Shown piece after piece: positions 1 through 7,470 of a DNA stretch of 64,000 nucleotides; within the stretch, counting starts at the first letter, position 1; every line of letters begins with the position of its first letter. The position numbers and the translations under genes are program-made. This DNA comes from JBBQUN01 sp963717115. Lineage in GTDB: Bacteria; Actinomycetota; Acidimicrobiia; Acidimicrobiales; SZUA-35. The notes below the pieces were generated by a model that ran no database searches, was not told the origin of the DNA, and saw only the letters and a program-made list of their open reading frames with translations. The stretch lies in contig CAVQVO010000001.1 in assembly GCA_963717115.1 (NCBI GenBank), positions 124,001 to 188,000 on the forward strand. Reading direction: 5' to 3'.

Positions 1-49
1 CGGATCGTCCGACGAGCCAAGCGGGCCGGTCTTTGCCACACTGGCGGCC

Positions 50-1864
50 ATGACGAGCGCTGCTGAACAGTCCACCAACGACAATCTCCCCAGCCGGTTT
101 CTCGGCACGGCGGCCCGATACGCCGACGTCGAGGTCCTGCGTTGGAAGGACCCGTCGGGCGACTGGCAGACCTGGACCATGGCCCGGCTCGCCGACGAGA
201 CCGCTCGGTTGACCACGGCTCTGCGAGACCTCGGTGTCACCGCCGGTGACCGGGTGATCATCATGCTGACCAACCGGCCCGAGTTCCATGCGCTCGATCT
301 GGCCGTCATGTTCCTCGGTGCGACCCCGATCTCGATCTACAACTCCTCCGCCCCCGAACAGATCGAGTACCTGGTCAACCACTGCGAAGGCAAGGTGGCG
401 ATCGTCGACAACATCGCCTTCCTCGAACGCTTCAACAAGGTGCGGGGCGAGATCCCCTCGCTCCAACACCTCGCGATCCTCGACGATCCCGACGGTCTCG
501 CCGGCCCCGATGTCGGCCGGTACGCCACGATGGCTTCCGCGGAACCGACCGACCTGGCCCCGCTGGCCGGCGTCGCCCGGCCCGACGATCTGGCAACGGT
601 CATCTACACCTCGGGCACGACCGGGCCGCCCAAGGGGGTGATGCTGACGCACGCCAACGTGACGTTCACCCTCGAGGCGATGAAGCAGCAACTCGAGACC
701 CAGACCGACATCGGCGAGTCCGCAGGCAAGCGCTACATCTCCTATCTCCCGATGGCGCACATCTTCGAGCGGCTGCTCGGCCACTACTACATGATCGAGT
801 TGGCGACGCAGGTGATCTGCTGCCCCGACACGAGCAAGATCGCCGCCTACGCCGCCGAGACCAGCCCGCACATCCTGATCGGGGTCCCCCGGGTGTGGGA
901 GAAGATCTACGCCGGCGTGAACGCCGTGCTGTCGGCCGACCCCGAGAAGGGCGGCCCCTTCAACGAAGCGGTTGCGGCGGCGCTGCCGATCGCCGAGAAG
1001 ATGACCCGTGGCACCGCAACCGCCGAGGAGATCGAGACCTGGAACTTCCTCGACGCCGTGGCGTTCAGCCAGGTTCGCCCGCTGGTGGGTCTGGGCGAGG
1101 TGAAGATCGCGATCAGTGGAGCCGCTCCGCTCCCGGCCGAGATCATGGCCTGGTTCCGCGCCATCGGGGTGCCGCTGACCGAGGGGTATGGCCTGTCGGA
1201 GACCACCGCCGCCCTGACGTGGGCTGCCGCGGTGAAGCCGGGGTACGTGGGTCGGGCGTCGGAAGGTGTCGAGATGAAGCTCGACCAGGACGGCGAGGTC
1301 CTCACCCGCGGACCGCACGTCTTCGCCGGCTACCTGAATGCTCCCGACAAGACCGCCGAGGTGATGGACGACGAGGGCTGGTTCCACACCGGTGACATCG
1401 GCGAGATCGACGACGAGGGCTACCTGAAGATCGTCGATCGCAAGAAGGAGCTGATCATCACCGCCGGTGGCAAGAACATCAGCCCGGCCAATCTCGAAGC
1501 GGCCCTGAAGATGATCCCCCTCGTCGGCCAGGCCTGCGCCATCGGCGACCAGAAACCGTTCGTCTCGGCGCTGGTCGTGCTCGATCCCGATGCTGCCGCG
1601 GCGTGGGCTGCGGCCCATGGTCTGAGCGGCGACGCGGCGACACCGGTCGCCATGGCCGAGAACGCCGACGTGATCGCCGAGGTCGAGGCCGGTCTGGTCG
1701 AGGCCATGGCCAAGTTCAACAACGCCGAGGCCGTGAAGAAGGTCAAGGTGCTGGGCGCCGAATGGCTCCCGGACTCCGAGTTGCTCACCCCGACCAGCAA
1801 GCTGAAGCGCCGGGGCGTCATGTCGATGTTCGCCGACGAGATCGCCGAGCTCTACGCCAAGTAG
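50..1864 (+). CDS. Long-chain fatty acid-CoA ligase (AMP-forming), FadD15-like
   Basis: Predicted to activate fatty acids to acyl-CoA with ATP and CoA through an acyl-adenylate. The 604-residue chain has the full ANL order: the phosphate-binding motif YTSGTTGPPKGV near residue 186, the core motif TEGYGLSETT near 376, WFHTGDIG near 443 and the DRKKELIITAGGKNI hinge near 462. About 600 residues, with insertions relative to short acyl-CoA synthetases, fits the LACS/FadD15 group (family knowledge). It starts at the first ATG without a strong ribosome binding site. It stands alone and converges on the GlnR-like gene, with a long inverted repeat between them. The chain length preference cannot be read from sequence. 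Confidence 0.93.
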   Translation: MTSAAEQSTNDNLPSRFLGTAARYADVEVLRWKDPSGDWQTWTMARLADETARLTTALRDLGVTAGDRVIIMLTNRPEFHALDLAVMFLGATPISIYNSSAPEQIEYLVNHCEGKVAIVDNIAFLERFNKVRGEIPSLQHLAILDDPDGLAGPDVGRYATMASAEPTDLAPLAGVARPDDLATVIYTSGTTGPPKGVMLTHANVTFTLEAMKQQLETQTDIGESAGKRYISYLPMAHIFERLLGHYYMIELATQVICCPDTSKIAAYAAETSPHILIGVPRVWEKIYAGVNAVLSADPEKGGPFNEAVAAALPIAEKMTRGTATAEEIETWNFLDAVAFSQVRPLVGLGEVKIAISGAAPLPAEIMAWFRAIGVPLTEGYGLSETTAALTWAAAVKPGYVGRASEGVEMKLDQDGEVLTRGPHVFAGYLNAPDKTAEVMDDEGWFHTGDIGEIDDEGYLKIVDRKKELIITAGGKNISPANLEAALKMIPLVGQACAIGDQKPFVSALVVLDPDAAAAWAAAHGLSGDAATPVAMAENADVIAEVEAGLVEAMAKFNNAEAVKKVKVLGAEWLPDSELLTPTSKLKRRGVMSMFADEIAELYAK

Positions 1865-1900
1865 CCCCGAGCCCGGCCGGCCTTCCCACCCGACACCCCG

Positions 1901-1948
1901 GATTTCGAGCGTCTCAGCGACGAAATTGTCGCCGAGACGCTCGAAATC
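1901..1948. terminator. Long inverted repeat between convergent genes, likely bidirectional terminator
   Basis: A perfect 15-bp inverted repeat (left arm 1901-1915, right arm 1934-1948) encloses an inner CGAC/GTCG pair. It lies 36 bases after the acyl-CoA ligase stop and 21 bases before the stop of the opposite gene. There is no T-tract on either side. The position between convergent stops supports transcription termination for both. Confidence 0.6.
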
Positions 1949-1969
1949 GACGGGTTCGGCCGATCGGGT

Positions 1970-2659
1970 TCAGCCCCAGCGCGACTGGCCGAGCTTGTAG
2001 CCCACCGACCGGATCGTCTGGATCAGGTTGGCGTGTTCCTCGCCGAGCTTGGCCCGGAGACGGCGAACGTGGACGTCGACCGTGCGGGCTCCTCCGTAGT
2101 ACTCATAGCCCCAGACCCGATTCAGCAACGTTTCGCGGGTGAAGACCTTGCCCGGTTGCGAGCTCAGGAACCGCAGGAGTTCGTACTCCATGTAGGTCAG
2201 GTCGAGCGGGCGGCCGTCGAGCGTCGCCTGATACGTCTCGACGTTGAGGATCAGTGGCCCGTACTCGATGAGTTCGGGCCGCACCCCACGCCCGGCGCGC
2301 CAGAGGAGGTGCTTGAGCCTGGCCTCGAGCTCGCGTGGGTGGAACGGGGTGATCACGAAGTCGTCGTACAGGTCGTCGCGCGACTCGAGTTCGTCGAGTT
2401 GCCCACCCGACACCAGCAGCAGCAGCGGCTCGATCGGGACGTCTCGCTTGCGGAGTTCGCGGCACAGCGCCCAGGCGTTCTCGGGCTGCTGATCGGCCGA
2501 GACGATGGCCCCGGTCCAGCCGGCCTCGGGTTCGTTGCGGTTGGCTTCGCTGGCGTCGGCGACCGCCGACCACCGATACCCGGACAGATCGAGCAGTTTG
2601 GCCAGGTCGGGCGGCGGCGGGTTCGGGAAGACGACGAAGGACTCGTTCACGGCGATCAC
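1970..2659 (-). CDS. GlnR-like OmpR-family transcriptional regulator with atypical receiver
   Basis: A 229-residue regulator. Residues 1-115 form a receiver-like domain; residues about 130-225 are an OmpR/PhoB winged helix ending in RTVDVHVRRLRAKLG and TIRSVGYKL. The usual phospho-acceptor Asp position reads IVSADQQPE, so the acidic pocket is not canonical. That is a hallmark of orphan GlnR proteins, which control nitrogen assimilation in actinobacteria (family knowledge). The chosen GTG start at 2659 overlaps the stop of the upstream glutamine synthetase as GTGA, so the two are translationally coupled. No partner kinase is adjacent. Assignment to GlnR rather than another atypical OmpR regulator rests on the phospho-site, the LCRELR...LLLLVSGG segment and the context. 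Confidence 0.75.
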   Translation of the reverse strand: MIAVNESFVVFPNPPPPDLAKLLDLSGYRWSAVADASEANRNEPEAGWTGAIVSADQQPENAWALCRELRKRDVPIEPLLLLVSGGQLDELESRDDLYDDFVITPFHPRELEARLKHLLWRAGRGVRPELIEYGPLILNVETYQATLDGRPLDLTYMEYELLRFLSSQPGKVFTRETLLNRVWGYEYYGGARTVDVHVRRLRAKLGEEHANLIQTIRSVGYKLGQSRWG

Positions 2660-4005
2660 CAGGACGGGAGGTAGCGCTCGAGCTCCCACGGACTGACGTG
2701 CGTCTTGTAGCTCCGCCACTCGTCCCGCTTGTTTCGCAGGAACCATTCGAAGATGTGTTCGCCGACGGCCTCGCGGACGAGTTCGGAGCGTTCCATCTCG
2801 TCGAGTGCTTCGGCGAGCGAGGACGGCAGGGGAGCGATTCCCGCCGCTCGGGCCGACTGCTCGTCGAGCTGGAAGAGGTTCGCGCTGGCCTCTTCGGGGA
2901 GCTCGTAGCCCTCCTCGATGCCCTTCATCCCGGCGGCCAGGATCACGGAGAACGCCAGGTAGGGATTGCAGGCCGGGTCGGGCGAGCGGAACTCGATGCG
3001 GGTGGAGCTGGTCTTGTCGGGTCGGGTGACCGGGATCCGCACCAGCGCCGAGCGGTTGTTGCGGGCCCAGCTGACCCAGATCGGGGCCTCGTAGCCGATG
3101 ACGAGCCGCTTGTAGGAGTTGACCAGCTGGTTGGTGATGGCGGTGATCTCGCGTGCGTGGTGGAGCAGGCCGGCGGTGAACTGCTGGCCGACCTTGCTCA
3201 GGTGATACGGGGAACCGTCGTCGTGGAAGGCGTTGGTGTCGTCCTCGAACAGCGACAGGTGCAGGTGCATCCCCGACCCCTGCATGCCGGCGAGGGGCTT
3301 GGGCATGAAGCTCGCGTAGTGACCCCGCTCGAGCGCCAGTTCCCGAACGACCAGCCGGAAGGTCATGATCTGATCGGCCATCTCGAGGGCGTCGGTGTAG
3401 CGCAGGTCGATCTCGTGCTGCGACGGGGAGTCCTCGTGGAAGGAGTACTCCACGGGAATGCCCATGGTCTCCAGGACCGAGATGGTCTGCCGGCGGAGGT
3501 CCGAGGCGACATCGCTCGTCGTGAGGTCGAAGTAGCTGCCCGAGTCGAGCAGGCGGGGCGCGTGGGCCGGGTCGCCGTCGGCGAAGTAGAAGAACTCCAT
3601 CTCGGGCGCGGCCATGAACTCGAAGCCCGCCTGGCGCGCCTTCGCCAGGTTCCTCCGCAGGATGTGCCGGGGGTCGCCCTCGAACGGTGCCCCGTCGTGG
3701 TTGAAGATGTTGCAGAACATCCGCCCGGTCGATCCGCCGTCGGCCCAGGGCAGCAACTCGAACGTGTTGGGGTCCGGCATGGCCAGGACGTCGGACTCCT
3801 GGATCCGACTGAACCCGTCGATGGCCGAGCCGTCGAAGTGCATCCCCTCGACCAGTGCGTTCTCGAGTTCGATCGGCGAGATCGCCACGGACTTCAGTTT
3901 GCCGAGCACGTCGGTGAACCACAGCCGGATCAGCTTGACGTTGCGCTCTTCCACGGCGCGCAGCACGTAGTCGTGCTGGCGGTCCAGGGGCGTCGAAGGT
4001 TCCAT
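2656..4005 (-). CDS. glnA: Type I glutamine synthetase, GlnA2-like
   Basis: Makes glutamine from glutamate, ammonia and ATP. The 449-residue product has the N-terminal beta-grasp segment (WFTDVLGKLKSVAI), the glutamate/metal motif AAPEMEFFYF, the ATP motif GSGMHLHLS and the NNRSALVRIP loop. The tyrosine adenylylated in GSI-beta enzymes (NLYDLPP context) appears here as Phe in ANLFQLDEQ, so AMP-ylation control is unlikely. That fits GlnA2/GSI-alpha types. The start chosen is ATG 4005 (MEPSTPLD), because homologues begin near the RQHDYVLR segment; a GTG at 4041 in frame is an alternative. It shares an operon with the GlnR-like gene and is divergent from the type II enzyme. Confidence 0.92.
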   Translation of the reverse strand: MEPSTPLDRQHDYVLRAVEERNVKLIRLWFTDVLGKLKSVAISPIELENALVEGMHFDGSAIDGFSRIQESDVLAMPDPNTFELLPWADGGSTGRMFCNIFNHDGAPFEGDPRHILRRNLAKARQAGFEFMAAPEMEFFYFADGDPAHAPRLLDSGSYFDLTTSDVASDLRRQTISVLETMGIPVEYSFHEDSPSQHEIDLRYTDALEMADQIMTFRLVVRELALERGHYASFMPKPLAGMQGSGMHLHLSLFEDDTNAFHDDGSPYHLSKVGQQFTAGLLHHAREITAITNQLVNSYKRLVIGYEAPIWVSWARNNRSALVRIPVTRPDKTSSTRIEFRSPDPACNPYLAFSVILAAGMKGIEEGYELPEEASANLFQLDEQSARAAGIAPLPSSLAEALDEMERSELVREAVGEHIFEWFLRNKRDEWRSYKTHVSPWELERYLPSW

Positions 4006-4054
4006 GCTCGAAGTGTTACCAGTCGGAACCGCCACCGTCACGGCCGAAGGCTCG

Positions 4055-4091
4055 GTTCACATTGCGTTCACAATCGAAACATTGCCGAACG
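4055..4091. promoter_or_regulatory. 11-bp-phased repeat, candidate GlnR operator
   Basis: In the intergenic region between the two glutamine synthetases, TTCAC occurs at 4056 and 4067 (11 bp apart), and GAAAC at 4076 is followed by GAACG at 4087 (11 bp apart), giving TTCAC-n6-TTCAC-n4-GAAAC-n6-GAACG. GlnR boxes in other actinobacteria are built from GTnAC and GaAAC half-sites with 6-bp spacers (family knowledge). This is a match in period and half-site composition but not to the exact consensus order. Assignment is inference, supported by the GlnR-like gene next door. Confidence 0.45.
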
Positions 4092-4159
4092 AGGGTCCGA
4101 CGCGTTTACTGGTTGCTGACTCCGGTCAACCGCATCACTCGAGAGTTGGAGACACCAAC

Positions 4160-5173
4160 GTGGCATACAGGGCTGAATACATCTGGATCGACGGCAGCGT
4201 GCCGTACGCCGAGGTCCGGAGCAAGACGAAGATCCTCGCCGACGGCGACGAGCCCGGAATCTGGGGCTTCGACGGCTCCAGCACCAACCAGGCGACCGGC
4301 GACAATTCCGACGTCGTGATCCGCCCGGTGTTCCAGTGTCCGGACCCGATCCGCGGCGGCAGCGACATCCTCGTCCTGTGCGAGACGCTGCTCACCGCCG
4401 ATCTGTCGCCTCACCCGACCAACACCCGTGCCGGTGCGGTCGCCGCGATGGAGAAGTACGGCGACCAGGAACCGTGGTTCGGTCTCGAGCAGGAGTACAC
4501 CTTGCTCGACGGCTACACCGGTTGGCCGGCCGGCTTCCCTCCCACGGGCTTCCCGGCACCGCAGGGCCCCTACTACTGCGGCGTCGGCTTCGTGAAGATC
4601 CACGGTCGCGATCTGGTCGAGGAGCACACCTCGGCGTGCATCGCCGCCGGCCTGGCGATCTCGGGCACCAACGCCGAGGTCATGCCCGGTCAGTGGGAGT
4701 TCCAGATCGGACCGGCCGACACCGTCGCCGTCGGCGACCACATGTGGATGGCCCGCTACCTCCTGTTCCGACTGGCCGAGAACCACGGTCTCGAGGTCAG
4801 CATCGATGCCAAGCCGATGAAGGGTGACTGGAACGGCGCCGGCATGCACACCAACTTCTCGACCAAGGCCATGCGTGAGGGCTACGACGCGATCATCGCC
4901 GCCTGCGAATCGCTCGGAGCTCCCGGCAAGCCGGCCGAGCACATCGCTGCCTACGGTCCGGGCATCGAGGATCGCCTCACCGGTGCCCACGAGACCCAGC
5001 GCTACGACACCTTCAGCTACGGCGTGTCCGATCGCGGCGCCTCGATCCGCATCCCGTGGCAGGTCGCGCAGGACCAGAAGGGGTACATCGAGGATCGCCG
5101 GCCCAACGCCAACGCCGACCCCTACGTGTTGGCGACCGTCATGACCAACACCGTGTGCGAGGCCCTCAAGTAG
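4160..5173 (+). CDS. glnII: Type II (eukaryotic-type) glutamine synthetase
   Basis: The 337-residue enzyme shows the GSII signatures IWGFDGSSTNQA near the N-terminus, MPGQWEFQIGP in the middle and GDWNGAGMHTNFST for ATP and glutamate binding. The length matches GSII (about 340) rather than GSI. The start is the GTG at 4160 because homologues begin near AYRAEYIWIDG and a GGAG-type ribosome site (ttggag) lies about nine bases upstream; longer in-frame starts would read through the operator. It is divergently arranged with glnA, so both are probably controlled from the same intergenic operator. Carrying both GSI and GSII is known in several actinobacteria. Confidence 0.94.
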   Translation: MAYRAEYIWIDGSVPYAEVRSKTKILADGDEPGIWGFDGSSTNQATGDNSDVVIRPVFQCPDPIRGGSDILVLCETLLTADLSPHPTNTRAGAVAAMEKYGDQEPWFGLEQEYTLLDGYTGWPAGFPPTGFPAPQGPYYCGVGFVKIHGRDLVEEHTSACIAAGLAISGTNAEVMPGQWEFQIGPADTVAVGDHMWMARYLLFRLAENHGLEVSIDAKPMKGDWNGAGMHTNFSTKAMREGYDAIIAACESLGAPGKPAEHIAAYGPGIEDRLTGAHETQRYDTFSYGVSDRGASIRIPWQVAQDQKGYIEDRRPNANADPYVLATVMTNTVCEALK

Positions 5174-5212
5174 GCGCACCCGCCTGCGGCACCCCTGTGG
5201 TACGAAGACGTT

Positions 5213-5234
5213 GGCCGGCCCCCGGGGGCCGGCC
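5213..5234. terminator. Perfect 22-bp GC palindrome between convergent genes
   Basis: A perfect 22-base G/C palindrome centred at 5223/5224 lies between the stop of glnII (5173) and the stop of the convergent YdhR-like gene (5255). It can fold into a roughly 9-bp hairpin on either strand. No T-tract follows. A bidirectional terminator role is inferred from position. Confidence 0.5.
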
Positions 5235-5254
5235 GACATTCGTTCTGGTCGGGT

Positions 5255-5584
5255 TCAGTGGTCGAGCAACGGGGGGTCGGTGCGAACGATCTGGCGGACG
5301 ACGTCGACGACGACGGGGGCATCGAAGAACTCGATCGAGGGCGGCGAGCCGTACTTCTCGGTCACGCCTGCCCGCCAGCCGTCGTTGAACTTGGCGTCGG
5401 CGCTGGCCCGGTCGGCCCACCAGTACACGCCACCGGCCACGGTGCCGTCGGTGCCCCGGAGGTAGGCCTTCCACAGCAGGCCCGGAACGTCGAGATAGCT
5501 CGCGGCGTTGGATCCGAACGAGGCGCGGGCCTCGTCGAGGTCGACGGGTTCGGGCAGGGTGAAACGAACGACGGTGACGATCAT
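5255..5584 (-). CDS. Small YdhR/antibiotic-monooxygenase-fold protein
   Basis: Predicted 109-residue ferredoxin-like protein starting IVTVVRFTLPEP and containing GLLWKAYLR and GGVYWWADRASADAKF, the pattern of YdhR-type putative monooxygenases (dimeric alpha+beta barrel). The start is uncertain. ATG 5584 gives the length typical of the family, while in-frame ATGs at 5602 and 5662 lie inside a 17-bp tandem repeat and would encode repeat-derived residues. It is divergent from nadE. The biochemical function of the family is poorly defined, and no catalytic residue can be named from sequence alone. Confidence 0.65.
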   Translation of the reverse strand: MIVTVVRFTLPEPVDLDEARASFGSNAASYLDVPGLLWKAYLRGTDGTVAGGVYWWADRASADAKFNDGWRAGVTEKYGSPPSIEFFDAPVVVDVVRQIVRTDPPLLDH

Positions 5585-5596
5585 GCCGTCGTTGTA

Positions 5597-5683
5597 GTCC
5601 ATCGAGCACGGTCGTCCATCGAGCACGGTCGTCCATCGAGCGGACGGTCGTCCATCGAGCACGGTCGTCCATCGAGCACGGTC
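5597..5683. repeat. 17-bp minisatellite in a divergent promoter region
   Basis: Five tandem copies of a 17-bp unit (gtccatcgagcacggtc). The third copy is a 19-bp variant. Copies start at 5597, 5614, 5631, 5650 and 5667. The array fills most of the space between the YdhR-like gene and nadE, which are transcribed away from it, and ends 25 bases before the nadE start. Confidence 0.9.
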
Positions 5684-5707
5684 CGGTGGCGTCCCTACAC
5701 TGCTCGA

Positions 5708-7423
5708 ATGCGACGCTTGCGAGTGGCGGTTTGTCAGATCAACACGGTCATGGGCGACATCGACGGCAACGTCGCCCGGATCTTCGACTGCCTCGACGAC
5801 GCCGAACGGGCCGGGGCCGACGTCGCCGTCTTCCCCGAGATGGCGGTCTGCGGCTACCCACCCGAGGACCTGGTGCTCAAGCCCGGGTTCGTCGCCGACT
5901 GCGAGCAGGCCGTTGCGAAGGTGGCGGCTCGAACGGGTTCGTGTGCGGCGCTGATCGGCACCGTCGAGGGCGGCCGCGACATCTTCAACACGGCGGTGTT
6001 GTGCGCCGAGGGCGACGAGGTCCTGCGCTACCGCAAGCGCCTGCTACCCAACTACGGCGTGTTCGACGAACGGCGCTACTTCACCCCCGGCACCGACCCC
6101 TACGAGCTGATCGAGATCAAGGGCGTCAAGGTCGGGGTCGCCATCTGTGAAGACATCTGGAGTCCGACCGGGCCGATGCACGAGCAGGCGGCCGGTGGTG
6201 CCGAGGTCATGCTCGTGCCCAACGGCAGCCCGTATCACGCGGGCAAGGTGCTCGAACGCGACGTGATGCTCTCGAGCCGGGCGGCCGACAGCTCGTGCGC
6301 CCTGGTCTACGTCAACCAGGTCGGCGGTCAGGACGAACTGGTCTTCGACGGTGGGTCGGCGATCTTCGACCACGAGGGCCGTCTGATCGCCCGGGGACCA
6401 CAGTTCGACGAACAGCTGCTGATCTGCGACGTCGAGGCCATCCCGACCTACCGCAAACGGCGCCTCGATCCGCGGGGCCAGGAACTCCCGGTTCCGGCGT
6501 TGCCCGTGATCCGACTCTCGGGCCATCAGCCGCTCGAGGGTCCGACGCTCATCCCGCCGATGATCGAGCTCCTCGACGAACGCGCCGAGATCTGGCAGGC
6601 CCTCGTCACCGGAACCCGCGACTACGTGCAGAAGAACGGCTTCACCGACGTCGGGGTGGCGTTGTCGGGCGGGGTCGATTCGTCGATCGTGGTCGCCATC
6701 GCCTGCGATGCACTGGGCGCCGACCGGGTCCATGCCGTTCTGATGCCGTCGCGCTTCTCGAGTGATCATTCGATCTCCGACGCCGTCACGATGTGCGAGA
6801 CGCTCGGGGTCGAACACCGGATCATCCCCATCGAGCCGGCTCATGCGTCGCTGCTCGAGATGCTCGAGCCCTCGTTCGACGGGCGCGACGTCGACACCAC
6901 CGAGGAGAACCTGCAGTCCCGCATCCGTGGCGTGATCATGATGGCGCTGTCCAACAAGCTCGGCTGGATGATCCTGACCACCGGCAACAAGAGCGAGGTG
7001 GGGGTCGGGTATTCGACCCTCTACGGCGACACCGCCGGCGGGTTCGCCGTCGTCAAGGACGTCTTCAAGACCCGTCTGTACGAACTCTGCCGCTGGCGCA
7101 ACGAGGTCGCCGGGTATCCCGTGATCCCCGAGCACGTGATCGACAAGCCTCCATCGGCCGAGCTCCGGCCCGATCAGCGTGACGACCAGAGCCTGCCGCC
7201 CTACGACGTGCTCGACGCCGTGCTGGCCGGCTACGTCGAAGACGACCTCACCGCCGGTGAATTGGTCGTTCGAGGTCACGATCCGGCGATCGTGGCCCGG
7301 GTCACGCGCCTGGTCGACCTGGCCGAATACAAGCGTCGACAGAACCCACCGGGAATCCGGATCTCGCCGAAGGCGTTCGGTCGTGACCGGCGGATGCCGA
7401 TCACCAACCGCTACCGCGGCTGA
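5708..7423 (+). CDS. nadE: Glutamine-dependent NAD+ synthetase
   Basis: Catalyses the last step of NAD+ synthesis, amidating nicotinate adenine dinucleotide with ammonia released from glutamine. The N-terminal nitrilase-fold glutaminase domain (about 1-265) carries the Glu-Lys-Cys triad contexts FPEMAVCGYP, YRKRLLPNYGVF and AICEDIW. The C-terminal synthetase domain has the PP-loop LSGGVDSS near 319 and TTGNKSE near 424. At 571 residues it is the shorter two-domain form. The start is ATG 5708 (MRRLRVAVCQIN), the conserved start of the nitrilase domain, rather than the much longer open frame, which runs back through the minisatellite. nadB and nadC lie at 39838-42366. Confidence 0.95.
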   Translation: MRRLRVAVCQINTVMGDIDGNVARIFDCLDDAERAGADVAVFPEMAVCGYPPEDLVLKPGFVADCEQAVAKVAARTGSCAALIGTVEGGRDIFNTAVLCAEGDEVLRYRKRLLPNYGVFDERRYFTPGTDPYELIEIKGVKVGVAICEDIWSPTGPMHEQAAGGAEVMLVPNGSPYHAGKVLERDVMLSSRAADSSCALVYVNQVGGQDELVFDGGSAIFDHEGRLIARGPQFDEQLLICDVEAIPTYRKRRLDPRGQELPVPALPVIRLSGHQPLEGPTLIPPMIELLDERAEIWQALVTGTRDYVQKNGFTDVGVALSGGVDSSIVVAIACDALGADRVHAVLMPSRFSSDHSISDAVTMCETLGVEHRIIPIEPAHASLLEMLEPSFDGRDVDTTEENLQSRIRGVIMMALSNKLGWMILTTGNKSEVGVGYSTLYGDTAGGFAVVKDVFKTRLYELCRWRNEVAGYPVIPEHVIDKPPSAELRPDQRDDQSLPPYDVLDAVLAGYVEDDLTAGELVVRGHDPAIVARVTRLVDLAEYKRRQNPPGIRISPKAFGRDRRMPITNRYRG

Positions 7424-7470
7424 CGGCGCGCTACGCATCGTGGTCGTGTCGGGCTAGCCTTTCGGCCACG

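Noticed and set aside
4004..4159. 52-residue N-terminal extension of type II glutamine synthetase
   Set aside because: Would translate the intergenic operator; family members start at the position given by GTG 4160.
5258..5707. 150-residue N-terminal extension of NAD+ synthetase
   Set aside because: It reads through the 17-bp minisatellite and the opposite-strand gene; the nitrilase domain begins at 5708.
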